Assembly: GCA_949752735.1 (NCBI GenBank)
Contig: OX457037.1
Span: 66,796,415-66,860,414 of the forward strand
Source of the DNA: Lumbricus terrestris
Lineage: Eukaryota > Annelida > Clitellata > Crassiclitellata > Lumbricidae
Direction: 5' to 3'
Length of the DNA: 64,000 nt
The position numbers and the translations under genes are program-made. The notes beneath the pieces are model-generated. The model worked only from the letters and a program-made list of their open reading frames with translations, did not search any database and was not told where the DNA came from. Positions 51,808-63,937 of the stretch are shown here, piece after piece (position 1 is the stretch's first letter; every line of letters begins with the position of its first letter).

Positions 51808-53435
51808 CTATAATCAAACAGACAAACATAACGCATTGAGTGAAGCTCCTTCGTGTTCCTATAGAAGAACTCTCGTGACTGATTGAATAGAGTGGTTCCC
51901 TTGAAAGACTTAAGGCGTGGGTTCGAGCCGAGTACTGTGTAGAATGTAGATACCTCAAAAAAGTCTTGTGTATCCGAATAGACACCAACTTAGACTTTTG
52001 CTACAACTATGCTATGTATATTCGATTGATGATTGGTCACAGAGTCGTAAGTCTGCTTCGATTTATAGGGATGGGAAGTGACAAACTGACCATCGAAAGT
52101 GTGAACACTTTTCTTGCGAAACCCGTATAAGAGCACTGCGTTTAGGAATAGCAAATATTTTACTAACTCTTTTAACTAGACTCTATCAATAGTCCTGAGG
52201 GAATTCATTCACGTTCCCTCCCTCAGTTTAAAACTGTGAGGAGCGAATACCCGACATATTCTAGTCCCAGGATTTACAGTCCTGCAGATGGTCATTACAT
52301 AGCATAGAGGCGTTTGATGAATAAATAGCAATAATAACAGTAAAGCGTAAGATACCCGTTCATTTCACGGACTTTAACAACACAAACTTTAGCAGTCAAC
52401 CAGTGAATCAAAAGCCCCGGACACCGTCTGCATTATGCAGGACTTTCCGCTTGCTTCCAGGTTTTACGTCAGATCCAAAATAATACTTGGTGACATATGC
52501 AAAGAGCGCAAACAAAATTTATGTTCATTATACAGATTCTACCGGAGAGAAGAGGAGAAGGCTGGAGTGGTGCGGAGAGCAGATAACGGTAGGGAAAGAG
52601 GGGAGAGGGAAGGAGAGGGGAGAGCGGAGCAGAGCAGGTGAGAGGAGGCGAGACAGGAGGATACGAGAGGAAATCAGAGCAGAGAAGAGGAGAAGTGAGG
52701 GGATGCAGTTCACTACAGAACATTGCTCCATTTAATTATTCTAATCACATTATGTGCCTGCATGGAAGTAACGACATTAGGATATTTTAGGTCAGAAGGG
52801 TCAAGTTCACGATGCTGCTGAAGCAGAGAATAAATGAACCCTGAGAAAGAGAGAAGCATCCAAAACGACGTCATGAGGCTTTAGGCGACAGCTGCTGTTG
52901 TGTCGGACTTCTATTTTAAGCATAATATCGATTCAGAGTTAGCAAGAAAACTATGCCACGGTCATTGCATTGATTGGACAACTTGCCATGTGCAGTACAG
53001 TGATAGACATTGACCCAACTTGCCATGTGCAGCACGGTGATAGACATTGACCCAGCTCTATGTTAAGTTATCCTCACCGTTGAAGTCTAGAATCCTTTGA
53101 AGAGTCTGATGCAAGAATCACCTCTAAGACCTGGATTCATAAACGATCATAAAGATATCTGGGAAGGTGTCGTGCGTGAAAACATGAAAGCGAAGCCCGG
53201 ATGAATGCCAAGTAACGGGATTCAATTACCGTACAGGAAAGTCAAGGGCAGATTATTGTGCTGACCATCTGCCTTCTGTGCTTGCAAAGGTCAACTGATG
53301 TCAGTGAATTTCTACATCCGATGGAATTCATGAATTATATTCAGAGGAACAAACAAGATTGTCGCTCCTCATTCAAAGAACACAAATATTTGTTCTCACA
53401 TCTTCTACCATGTTTTGTTTTTCTTTGATTTTTTG
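51808..53435. other. Upstream Kv4 intron, first part
   Basis: No coding exon. A purine-rich tract (GGAGAGG/GAGAGGAGG) occupies about 52540-52705. A near-repeat of CCCAACTTGCCATGTGCAG occurs twice at 52978-53040. Confidence 0.4.
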
Positions 53436-53439
53436 ATAG

Positions 53440-53660
53440 ACATAGACGTAAGCTTTTTTAACGTGCAGTTCTACACAAAATGTGCAGTTCTAAATGGATT
53501 CGTGCAGTTGTAGAAGCACTTCTGTCACGTTCCGTGCAGTAAAACTAGTAAAAAAGGTCATTTTCCTCAGATTGGGAGTAATTTACCATGGAGAATGAGA
53601 AAAGAGAGAAGAGGATGTGCAGTTCTAAAAATTCCTTTAAAACAGCCCTGCAGTTTTGTA
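53440..53660 (+). repeat. Inverted repeat, left arm
   Basis: Contains GTGCAGTTCTACACAAAATG, AAAAAAGGTCATTTT, GTAATTTACCATGGAGAATG and TTCTAAAAATTCCTTTAAAA. The reverse complement of 56740-56995 has the same blocks in the same order at roughly two-thirds identity. Confidence 0.65.
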
Positions 53661-56520
53661 AGTCCATTTGTAGGTCTACAACATCCATGTACACAAATGT
53701 AGCCTATACTGAGGCATACTTTACACACCTAGATATTTACATACAACGGTGGCTACAAGTTTCTTGCGCCTACACATAAACGCCACGCTGTAGAACCTAA
53801 TACAGGTCTTGTATGCGAATAGGCTATATTTCGCAGGTTTGCTTTATCTTATTGATTATGATTTGTGCGTGTTTGTTTTATGATCGGTTTATAGTATAGT
53901 AAACATAGGCAGAATAATAATAAATGATGGCATTCGGTCTAAAAGACATTAAAACTTAAAAGACATTAATTTTGTAAAGCTATCCCAAAAAAATTATTGA
54001 GTCGTTATAAAACGGCATTATAACCTTAGGCCTAGTTAAAGCAATTAACGTAGGTTGAGGTAAGCTCTCAACCAGTGTCTAATCGAGGTCTTCTGCTTTA
54101 TAAATTTTCGGAACGAATGAACGAATGAAGAACAATAAATAAACGATTATGCAATTATAAACGTACGCTGTTTGTTGACAGACTGCAATGTATAATTGCA
54201 TATGTTCAGTAAATAATACACTACATTATTTTAGACTATAAATAGACTGCGTTGGGTAACTTGGGTTATCCTCCTTTTGTAATAGACTGCAACCGTGTTT
54301 CAGTGGAACGAACTACACTGGCTATTGATTACGACTCTCTATTGTAGAGCCATCGATTAATACATTGTACATTACACAACGACCGCTAGAATCTGCCAAC
54401 TGCAATTACTGTTCAAACAAAAGACTATGTATCTATACGCGAGTTTTTTACTTGATGATAAAGCACAGAGTTGTTCAGAGGTAATTTGTTGGTCACGGAA
54501 CAATGACCGTCGCTACGGTTCGTTGATTAGCAACCATCGACAGAATGCCAAAAGTTGGAAGGCAGAGGTGAGAGCGAAAGGTCGTCGCCATCTTGTTTCT
54601 CATTCGTATTCTGGTTAAGCTGTCGCGTTTATTGCCCCGTCAAATGGGAGAGGAGGTTTGGGAGTAAAGGTGAAGGACTATTGAGGGAGATGATGAGTGC
54701 GAATAGGGAAAACGAGGTCTGGGAGAAAGGTCAAAACAATTCAGAGCTTACAGTGTGTGACTGGACGGTCATGGACGACGTCCATGCATTCATTTTCAAA
54801 TCTGAACACCGTCCTGCCACTTAAGCCAGTACAGCCAGGAAAGATAAGGGGTATCCAGGCACATGCCATTTTACACTTTAGGCACTGCTTCTCCTCCTGA
54901 CGAAAGTGCAAAGAAGCGCTGCAAAAATTATTTCTTGGCTCATGGATTTGAGCCTCGAAGAAGGGTTAGAAGGTGTAGACTAAAAAAGTTAATAACGTTG
55001 GAGAGACGAACAACATCGGAGAGAAAGAGGAGCAGAGGGAACCTATATGAACCTATAGGCTATCTACGATTAATACTGGAAAGGAGGCAGTGCAGTGCAG
55101 CAGTGAGAAAGCTTCTTTCAATTAGCAGCGCAAAAAGCGACTCGATGAGATAGGCATCAATTATTTAAGAAACTGAAATGAACATTTGGACAGAACATTT
55201 TTCAGTGCAGAGTTGAAGACATGTGGAATGTGGACATGTGGTATGTCTCAGCGAAAGCCGTTGCAGTTTTTAAGAGAAAGACAGGAAAGCGAGGCTTTTA
55301 AGCGTTCTAGGTTTGCCTTCAGTAGTCTAGTTCTAACACTGATCTGAACGGCTTACTCGTGTCATTTTTTAGGCAGGTGGAGAAGGAAAATTGAGGAAGA
55401 ACAATAATTTACTGCCTATGATAAACCGAGATTGTAGTTCGGAGCAAAGCAATGAAAAATATGGTAATATGGTATACAGCGAAAAGAAAGTTGATAAAAG
55501 GATCACCAAAATAATCACCAATCGAAACGTGTGATCGAAAACTGTTTCACTGGAGTCAAGGGCGGAAATTTTGTCAAATGCAGCAGAAAACATTACTGCA
55601 GTGATAAATATTCAATGCAATGTGATACTAATAGTTTATCGAGCATCTTGTAGGCTAAGTAATCTAGCGCAGAGGAAAATTTCAGACGAAGATAAGACAA
55701 CCGGGTTTAGGCTTTAAAATTTGTCTCTCACAAGGATACATGTAGCCTATGCCTTAACAATAAAATAATGAAATGATGCGGTCTATAATCGAAGACGGTT
55801 CATATGTCTTCAGCAAACTGAAGCAAACCAAATGATGTGCGAAGAACTGTATTATCCCAAACAGAACAGACAGAAGCTGCAATTGACGACATAAATCGAT
55901 CTGCATGACTTGGTTATGATTTCAAAGACCCTCGGCAAATAAGTATGACCACTTATTCGAAAGCAACAACACGGCTTAGACCATTTTGATAGACATATTA
56001 TATTAGGCCTCCCAAATGCGCCTCAATATTCTTCTGTCAAATCAGAACTGCGACTACAATTATTAGGACTAGGCTACAGGTAGATTGGGATTAAAGCGAA
56101 AATAATTACAAGAATCTAAATTAATAATAAGAGCTAGCCAAGAAAAACTAACATAGGTTAATGCTTTTTTTTATAGGCTATGTCATGATGCAAATAATAA
56201 TGATAGATTTACAGCAGAAAGTAGCCCAGATTTTCTTGAATTGCATGAAGACCTAAGAATCTCTTTTTAAAAATCTTATTCGGTAGTCATTGAAACAGAA
56301 TTGCTTTATTGAAAGACTTCCCATCAAGCAATTGCATAAAATGCTGTAAATCTATAATATTATATACTCGAGACGAAACCAATGTATATCTGTCTGACAC
56401 GAAATAGATTTTCATCGATCATCTGAAAGTCTTATCACCCGTCCTCAACCCAACCAATCAACTCAATCAAAGGCTGACTAACTGCCAATCCAAATACACT
56501 CGGCTGACATCGTCTTCCAT
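53661..56520. other. Sequence between the inverted repeat arms
   Basis: Short frames only. 54555-55150 has a weakly coding-looking stretch in several frames and a GACGGTCATGGACGACGTCC segment of the 42417 MITE family. I cannot support a gene. Confidence 0.35.
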
Positions 56521-56522
56521 CA

Positions 56523-56813
56523 TTATAGCTCAACCTTTGCAACAGCAACCATCCCTACACAAGGATCTTCGTCCAGCTCTGCAATATCCAGGCAGGAGTC
56601 ATGGCGTGGCTTCTCCGCTTCCATCAACTCTGGCAGGCAGACTGTTCTCGGTATGTCACGACCTCGAAGGTCACAGTCATCGATCTTCCAAAGTGATATC
56701 TGTTTAAAGCAGACCATGGTGTGACTAGATGCATCATGTAACAGGGCTTTGTTTAAAGGAATTTTTAAAGCTGAACAGTAAACCTTGCACAATCCCCTTC
56801 TTTTCCTTCCCAT
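56523..56813 (-). CDS. Hypothetical 96-aa frame at the right inverted-repeat arm
   Basis: ATG at 56813 on the minus strand starts MGRKRRGLCKVYCSALKIP, includes ISLWKIDDCDLRGRDIPRTV and an acidic LDIAELDEDPCVG, and ends at 56523. The composition looks protein-like, but the first 30 codons overlap the repeat arm and I recognise no family. It could be a transposon frame, a real exon or chance. Confidence 0.2.
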   Translation of the reverse strand: MGRKRRGLCKVYCSALKIPLNKALLHDASSHTMVCFKQISLWKIDDCDLRGRDIPRTVCLPELMEAEKPRHDSCLDIAELDEDPCVGMVAVAKVEL

Positions 56814-56995
56814 CGTCCACGGTAGATTACTTCAAATCGGGGAATAATGATTAATGACCTTTTTAGGCACAGCCTACCATTTATAACTGCACAGACGGGC
56901 TTCTAGAAATGCGCAAATCCATTAATTTGGAAAATACACATTTTGTGCAGAACTGCTCGCTAAAAAGTCCTGCATTATAGACACAAAGTGTCTTG
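56740..56995 (-). repeat. Inverted repeat, right arm
   Basis: Reverse complement carries AGCAGTTCTGCACAAAATGT, CTAAAAAGGTCATTAATC, GTAATCTACCGTGGACGATG and AGCTTTAAAAATTCCTTTAA, matching 53440-53660 block by block. Confidence 0.65.
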
Positions 56996-57122
56996 CAAAT
57001 GTTCGCTTTAAAGCAACGACTTTTGCTCTCCGTCTATGGTTGAATTATTAATGTAATATTTCCTGATGCCTGCAGTCTTGATGCGAACCTGTGTACTGTG
57101 GAAAGATAGATTAGGTCTATAT

Positions 57123-57445
57123 CAGTGGCTCCCAACCTTTTTAGTCTGTCGGGCCACTTTTTCTACGTTGGAGGACACGAGGGCCACTTTTTCTTAGTTG
57201 AAGGACACCAGGGGCCACAAGGCTAATATTTACTTAACTAAAGGTGTATAAAATTGTTATAATTGAATAAAAATAGATTGTTTGATGCAATTTATTAATG
57301 TACAAATAAAATAATTTGTAATAAAGATGAATTATATATTGTCAATTTTTACATATATTTTCGTAATTCATTGAGATATTGCGGGCCATTTTTATAGGCC
57401 CGGCGGGCCACTTTTGGCCCGCGGGCCACGGGTTCGGAACCGCTG
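57123..57445. mobile_element. hAT-type MITE, 323 bp
   Basis: Ends CAGTGGCTCCCAACC and GGTTCGGAACCGCTG with a perfect 8-bp duplication GTCTATAT (57115-57122 and 57446-57453). Both ends repeat GGGCCAC words; the centre is AT-rich. Confidence 0.88.
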
Positions 57446-57587
57446 GTCTATATGAACATTTTTCGGATATATATTAATACAGCTGAATTCTATTATACTG
57501 CATTGTATTTAATTGCATTTGCATTGTTTTCCCTATATTTGTATTTTGTTTTGACGTATCAAGACACTTTATTCATTTTTTCGCACA

Positions 57588-57790
57588 TTTGCTGTAGCGC
57601 TCTACAAGCTCGCTACTCAGAGGCTCATCCGACTATAGTGCGACCACTGAATCGGAGTTTCATGCCGAAGCGCGCAAGCAACTGCAAGTGAAGGACTTGC
57701 TAAAGGTCCGTACCCCGCGGCTTGAGGAGAATTCGAACCTGGAACCATCCGACTGCAAGGCACCGAACGCACCACTACACCACCGCGCCC
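57588..57790 (-). mobile_element. tRNA-derived SINE, family 1, older copy
   Basis: Minus strand reads GGGCGCGGTGGTGTAGTGG, a B box AGGTTCGAATTCTCC, GACCTTTAGCAAGTCCTTCA and GAGCCTCTGAGTAGCGAG. More diverged than 32755-32987. Confidence 0.75.
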
Positions 57791-58169
57791 TGCACATTTT
57801 ACATCTAGAAAAGGCATGTTCGCACTACACATTTGATGTGCACAGTTGAGTAGAGCCAGGCATATAGATGCCTTTATAATAGGAAACAATGTGTTCATCA
57901 ACCAGACAATTATTTATGCCGACGAGAGTTCGTGCGAGCCACCCTTCCAAGACACGTCAGGCAACGACCGTATTTCAACAGTAAGCCGCTTATCTTCACA
58001 GTATGGCTGTCTGATGCAGCATATCTATCGGACGCACGCTGCTACATGGTGCACCCATTCTTGTGCGGATCATTCAAGCAGATCATTGACCCAAACGGAT
58101 CGCGACCAAACCCTACGTCGTCTTCGTAGTAAAGCATTCCTGCGTCCAAATGCGATGCGGGTCTGCCAC

Positions 58170-58170
<1 letters not shown>

Positions 58171-58240
<70 letters not shown>
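58171..58240. repeat. (GCT)n triplet repeat, about 23 copies
   Basis: Uninterrupted 70-nt GCT/CTG/TGC tract, sitting in an open frame (57846-58304, plus) where it reads as poly-Cys. That frame has no other coding support. Confidence 0.95.
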
Positions 58241-58241
<1 letters not shown>

Positions 58242-58299
58242 AGTCTTGTCAGTGATACAATAATTCATAGGAACGAAGCAGCAGTAAAGTTATCGACCG

Positions 58300-58790
58300 G
58301 TTGAGAGATTCATATTGAGGAATTGCCATGAGATACAGATGCCGACTTATGAAGCACAAGATCTGTCTCAGTTTATCTGTCATTACGAATATCGTATTCA
58401 CACTTTGTGTTAATAGTGTTACACCAAACTAACAGATTCTCTGCCATTACGAATAATATATTCACACATTTAGTAGATGTCCTTGCATCAAGCTGAAGCC
58501 TATATTTGACATTACTAATAACGTGTTCACACTTTAAGTTAACGGTATTACACCAGACTATAGCGACTTATCTGTAGGCTATAATTACGAACAATCATAC
58601 CCACGCCCTGCGAGCGGCTGACTGAGTTGACAACTTCAAATCAAGACTGAAGACTTACATATAGGCTATTTATTTTTCTGCTGCTAGTTTTATGTGAGAT
58701 GCCCTTGTAACGGCATGACTGTGTCATGGCGCCATATAATTTGCCCTTGTTATTACTACTACTACTACTGCTACTACAACTACTATTACT

Positions 58791-58821
<31 letters not shown>

Positions 58822-60230
58822 TTATTATCATTTACGAATATCAAGATCACACTTTGCGTTAATAGTGCTACACCATGTCAGGTGTAACAACATATCTGCA
58901 GACACAACGAATAATAACATGTTCACGCTTTAAGTTAATACTATTACACCAGGCCAACACCTTATCTGCTATTACGACCAACAAGTTCATACTTCGTGTA
59001 GGCCAATGTAAATATTGTAACAGATTTTCAATTTTAAGGCGACTGAGTTGACAAAATTATCTAATAGATTCTATGATGCAATCTGATGACCTATAATAGT
59101 GCTGTCAACATCATACACGATACACATGCCATCATTCGAGGTCGTAAACTCATAACCAATAAATCGTGATGATATTATCGTTCCCGTCATGAGCGCAGTT
59201 GTTGTCGATCAATGACTGATAATAATGGAAGCAGCAGCTACGAGAGAGCTTCATATATCCTGGCATAAGGAACCCCTTGGTGCATTGCCTTGGTGTTGAG
59301 ATATCTCGAACGTCTGCTATAAGAACATGCGTTACCTCGCACGGCATATGCGCTGTTTCACAGTAGGCCTATACACTGACTGACTTTCTATAATTTGAAA
59401 AATCGTTTCACAGAATCATTGGAGAATACAGTAAAGTAGTAGGCTATTGCGTTGTTCCATTCAGCATTCTAATCAACAAATCAAGCCATTCACTTGACAC
59501 ATTTCAACATAAATTATGATCTTCTTCACCATTTTGACCTGGATATAATTATAGGGTCTTGATATGTATATAATTTTATATAGTCTATTCTTTAATGGAA
59601 ATCAGGTTGACAAGTCGCAACACGATGACACACGATGAAGTGAAATCCAGTTAATAAGAACTATAGATTCATTGTTCATGGGTTATTTTAGCAGGCTCCG
59701 ATAGAGTAACTGGTACCCTATGGGTATGAAATTCATATAGTCTAATCCTTTGTTTGTAATAATATTCAAGATTGTAAGTTCTCAAGGGAAGGCAATTGAA
59801 ACCTTAAGCGTTTTACACCGAAGCGATAGATAGCGCCAATTAGGCTACAATAGGTCTACATTCACCCATACTCATGATGCATTACAAGCAGAACTTCAAG
59901 TATAAAGAAAGATGTGCCTGGACGTCCATGCCGTCCAATCTATACTGGCTATAATAAGCCGCAGGAGAGCGTTAAGATATGGAAATCAGTGTCTGGAGGA
60001 CGCCGTCCATGACCGTTCATGCAGTCACACCTTAGGCCTTGATAACAAGACTAAAAAATGGGTATAATGTCGACGACTTTGTTTTCTCGATCCCGGCAAC
60101 AATTGATCCGCTTCGTAAAGAGATGGACAAACGGACGGATGCGGATTAGCATGAGGACACGAGACGACGATGTGTGCATGATTTGTGGACGAACGGACAA
60201 CAACCAGTCCAACATGGAGTCCGTGTATTG
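58300..60230. other. Non-coding stretch with short repeats
   Basis: A diffuse about 90-nt repeat with ATTCACACTTTGTGTTAATAG occurs several times between 58380 and 59000 (near 58388, 58510, 58848 and 58920). An (ACT)/(ATT) triplet tract lies at 58756-58830. No gene supported. Confidence 0.5.
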
Positions 60231-60513
60231 TGTGTTTGTGTGTGTGTGTGCGTGTGTGTGTGTGTGTGTGTGTGCGCGTGTGTGTGTTTGTGTGTGTGTG
60301 TGTGTTGGTGTGTGTGTGCATGTGTGTGCGTGTGTGTGTGTGTGCATGTGTGTGTGTGTGCGTGTGTGTGTATCAGTGTGTGTGTGTCTGTGTGTGCATG
60401 TGTGTGTGCGTGTGTGTGTATGTGTGTGTGTGTGTGTCTGTGTGTGTATGTCTGTGTGTATGTGTGCATGTGTGTGTGTGTGTATGTGTGTGTATGCGTG
60501 TGCGCGTGTGGGG
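60231..60513. repeat. Long (TG)n tract
   Basis: About 280 nt of TG with scattered CG, CATG, TATG and TTG interruptions. All cysteine/valine- or histidine/threonine-rich frames over it are artefacts of the repeat. Confidence 0.97.
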
Positions 60514-61114
60514 GGTGTTTCTACTGCCTGAACGGAGGAGTCGTTCGGTCTCATGACAGATGGCAATCGCCAATGAACACGACAATCTCGTCTCCTCATG
60601 CAGATGACATGGTCGATGCAACAAAAGTCTACAGTGCAGCAAGAACAGGCAGCGAAATCACCAACCGACCTATGACGGGTGTCTTGCGCTGCAGAACAAA
60701 AAGGCCGCTTGATATATTTATCCTTGTCTCTGTATACCTCATAATATATTATTACACACTATACATATAGTATTTTATTGCTCCCAGCATTTCCTATGTC
60801 GTATGCACACATACATCGAATGACCTTATGGCTATAATTTATACAGGCTGTGTATTTTGAGAGCAGATATTACTATATTAGATCAGCCAATTCCATGCAT
60901 ATGTTTGAGAAGCGGTCATAAAATATACATGCATGTAGGGATTGTAGGCATGCATATAAAAATTATGACATGTATATACAAGTTTATGCAATATGCACGA
61001 ACGTGTGGAATGGATACACAAGGAGGATGAGATACGATGTTTATAATATTCAGTCATTTCGATTCTCGTGACAGGCTGCAGCTGCTTTGTTGAGACGTGC
61101 GAAGCGGTGGAAAC

Positions 61115-61265
61115 ATTTCACAAGGAGCAGGAGGAGGTGGAGGAGGTGAAAAAGGTGAAGAAGGTGAAGAAGGTGGAGGAGAAAAAGGAGAAAGAGAAGG
61201 AAGTGAGAAAAACGAGGGAGTGAGTAGAGACAGCAGAGAATAAAAAGAACAAGAGGAGAAAGTGG
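61115..61265. repeat. GA-rich (GAAGGTGAA)n tract
   Basis: Purine-rich with near-tandem GAAGGTGAAGAAGGTGAAGA units. Confidence 0.85.
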
Positions 61266-63899
61266 TGAAAAAATCAGTGTGCCATTTGCATCCGGGCTTT
61301 GACAGCATGCTTGAAGTTCAAGGAGAGTTTAATTATGCATATTATACAAAGAGCAACAGTCAACAGCCAACGGAGTGACCATTCTTTATCATGATCGTGT
61401 CGTTCCTTTGTAGTCCTTATTCTTACCATTTACATGTATCAGCATCACTGTCGTCATTATTGGCATTATATAATATATATCACCATCCTCATTGTCAAAA
61501 TAACTGTTATCGCTATCAATGTCATCGTCATCTTGCCATCATCGTTTATCATCATCATTGCCGTATTCTCCATCAAAAACCGAGATAAAAAATAACCAGA
61601 TTTCTTATGGATTTTATAGCGCTGTATTCAACATGTAGGCTATTTACGGGTCTATTTTGCAGAGATGATCACCAGTCCATGCTCCAAATGTTCATGGAAA
61701 ATAAAATGTTTTGATCGGTTTGCGACATCGCTTACATTATGTCCATTCGCTGTTTAGAATCGACTCGCAGGCTCTGGTAATCTATCAGGTAGGCTACAAT
61801 AAACAGTACTTCGGGTAACGCATGACCACTAAGCTCACATTCCGACCGCACATAAAAAACCTTTGTAGATCTTGTTTCTCTCTCATCAGGGAAATACGTC
61901 CACCTGCTCGACTCTCACTAAGAATATTTTATTGCAATCTACAGCATGCTCTCTTATCTCCTCAATATATGCTACAGCTTTGAGGTGTCCGGACGACAAT
62001 TCGGAGCAAGAAAATTATTCGGAGCAAACAATTCGGACAAATCAAAGAACGTGGCTTCGATGAGCAGACATTTCCAGTGAAATACAATGCCATTCATGCA
62101 ATACAATACAATACAATACAATACAATACAATAGATTGAATAGAACATAAGCGCATTTTATATTGATACCATTCTAAAGTCGAGAAGTTCCAACGCGACC
62201 TTACGACAAAGCACAGGCGACGTTGAGCAACAACTGTGTGTTGAAGTAGTTGCTCAAGTTCCTATACTCACTGACCACCTGAATGGAAACTCCTGGCGTT
62301 CATTCAATCGCAAATTTCTATAGCGCCTCTTCAACGGTACTACTCAGTGGCGCTCCCGACTCCAGCACAGCGGGAAGCACGGTCTTGAATTGAGTAAAAC
62401 CTGCTTCAGTAAGAGAGCCATGAGGAAGGCACATCTTATGGGAAGGGTTCGCCCCAGACCACGGAAAATGCTCGATTCTGCGTATTCGCAGTTCGTGCAA
62501 AATGAATCAAGAGCACTAACTTCTCTGCACAGTGGAGATTGGAGGATCAGCGAAAATGAAAACCCGTGAAGCAGGGGCGGATCCAGTGGGCCAATCCGAC
62601 CATGTTCCCCCCCCATTTGAGATTTACACAGAACGTGTCCCCACCCTCATTAACAATTGACGTTCGGAATTCAAGTTCTGCTGATGCAGAAAAAGGTCAT
62701 CAGATATAAAAGTAGCGAATGCACACAACCAGAATTAATACGTTTTTGATAAAAAAAATTTAATAGAAAGTAGAAAGACTAGAAAAAGGTCATCGGATTT
62801 TAAATTACCGGAGTTGGTATATTTTTTTAAAATTGGGTAGAAATATCAAAAGGCCAAAGGGTGTCGTCGGTGTCTCATTGCCCCCCCCCTTTAAACTTTC
62901 CTCATCCGTCACTGTCGTGTGGTAGCAAAGCTCAGGCAGGTAGCTTGAGGCCAGACCCTGTTCATGCACATCGCCTTACCTGCAGGACACAATTAGAGTC
63001 CTATACTCAAAGCGCTACCAGGCATAGGCCAATAAGACTAAATGCATCACATGCCTTAGGCTTTCTAATCAATTAGCCACGACATGTCAACATCGATTAA
63101 GTCATAAAATAAGAGAAGCCATCCACCCATGAAATCTTCCAGTTCTTATCCCTACATTTCCATTAATTATTAAGACCCGTTCATCTTTAAGGCTACAATT
63201 ATAGTAGATCATAGGCAGATGCCAGTACGCTGTCTTTCAACGCACGGAACACAATAATTAACGGCAATAAACGTTTCTTCATAAAATGTCGAGCTACCTG
63301 TAGCCGTGTTTATCAGCGGTCAACGTTCGCGGCAGCACGAAACGAGACATAATGTATGGCACTATAAAAACGATGCCATTCACACTCTGCCAGCTGAAGC
63401 ATTCTAATGCAAAATCAATCGCTATATATGCACATGTTGATACCTGTACATAGACTTACAAACCTTATACATATATTGTATATGTTCCACATACACACAC
63501 AAACACACACACACATACACACACATATACGATTAGTATATATGGGTGATTATATATATATATATATATCAACATCAGTATATTATATTATTATATTATC
63601 ATATTATATTAAATTATATTGTATATATATATCAGTGATTATATATATCAACATCATCATATTGTATATAATTTTTTTGTAAGACTAAGCTGGATATAAT
63701 GGATAGATAATAATATAAATGAAGGCAGAACATCCTTTAGAGCAAGGCTAGATATAGGATAGCAATGGCTATATGAGAAATGGTCGCGAACGATGGCGGC
63801 AATTTATTTTTACCCATCGCCGCCAAATGGTCATAGCGTCAGTAATAATTGATGATGGTGTTGATCTTAAATTATAAAACAGAAAGTTTGTCCTTCCAG
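61266..63899. other. Right-hand non-coding stretch
   Basis: No exon supported. Contains an (ACAAT)n tract at 62098-62132, a TATAGCGCCTCTTCAAC SINE/LINE relic at 62320-62375, a possible MITE with CAGGGGCGGATCCAG at 62572 running to about 62914, and CA and TA tracts around 63490-63570. Confidence 0.45.
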
Positions 63900-63937
63900 A
63901 TGTGTGTGTGTGTGTGTTGACTCTTCGTTACAAAAAG

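Noticed and set aside
57846..58304. 152-codon frame with a poly-Cys block
   Set aside because: The only striking feature is the (GCT)n repeat; flanking codons show no domain or splice support.
60025..60770. Cys/Val-rich and His/Thr-rich frames up to 198 codons
   Set aside because: They arise only from the (TG)n tract, and similar frames exist in several phases.
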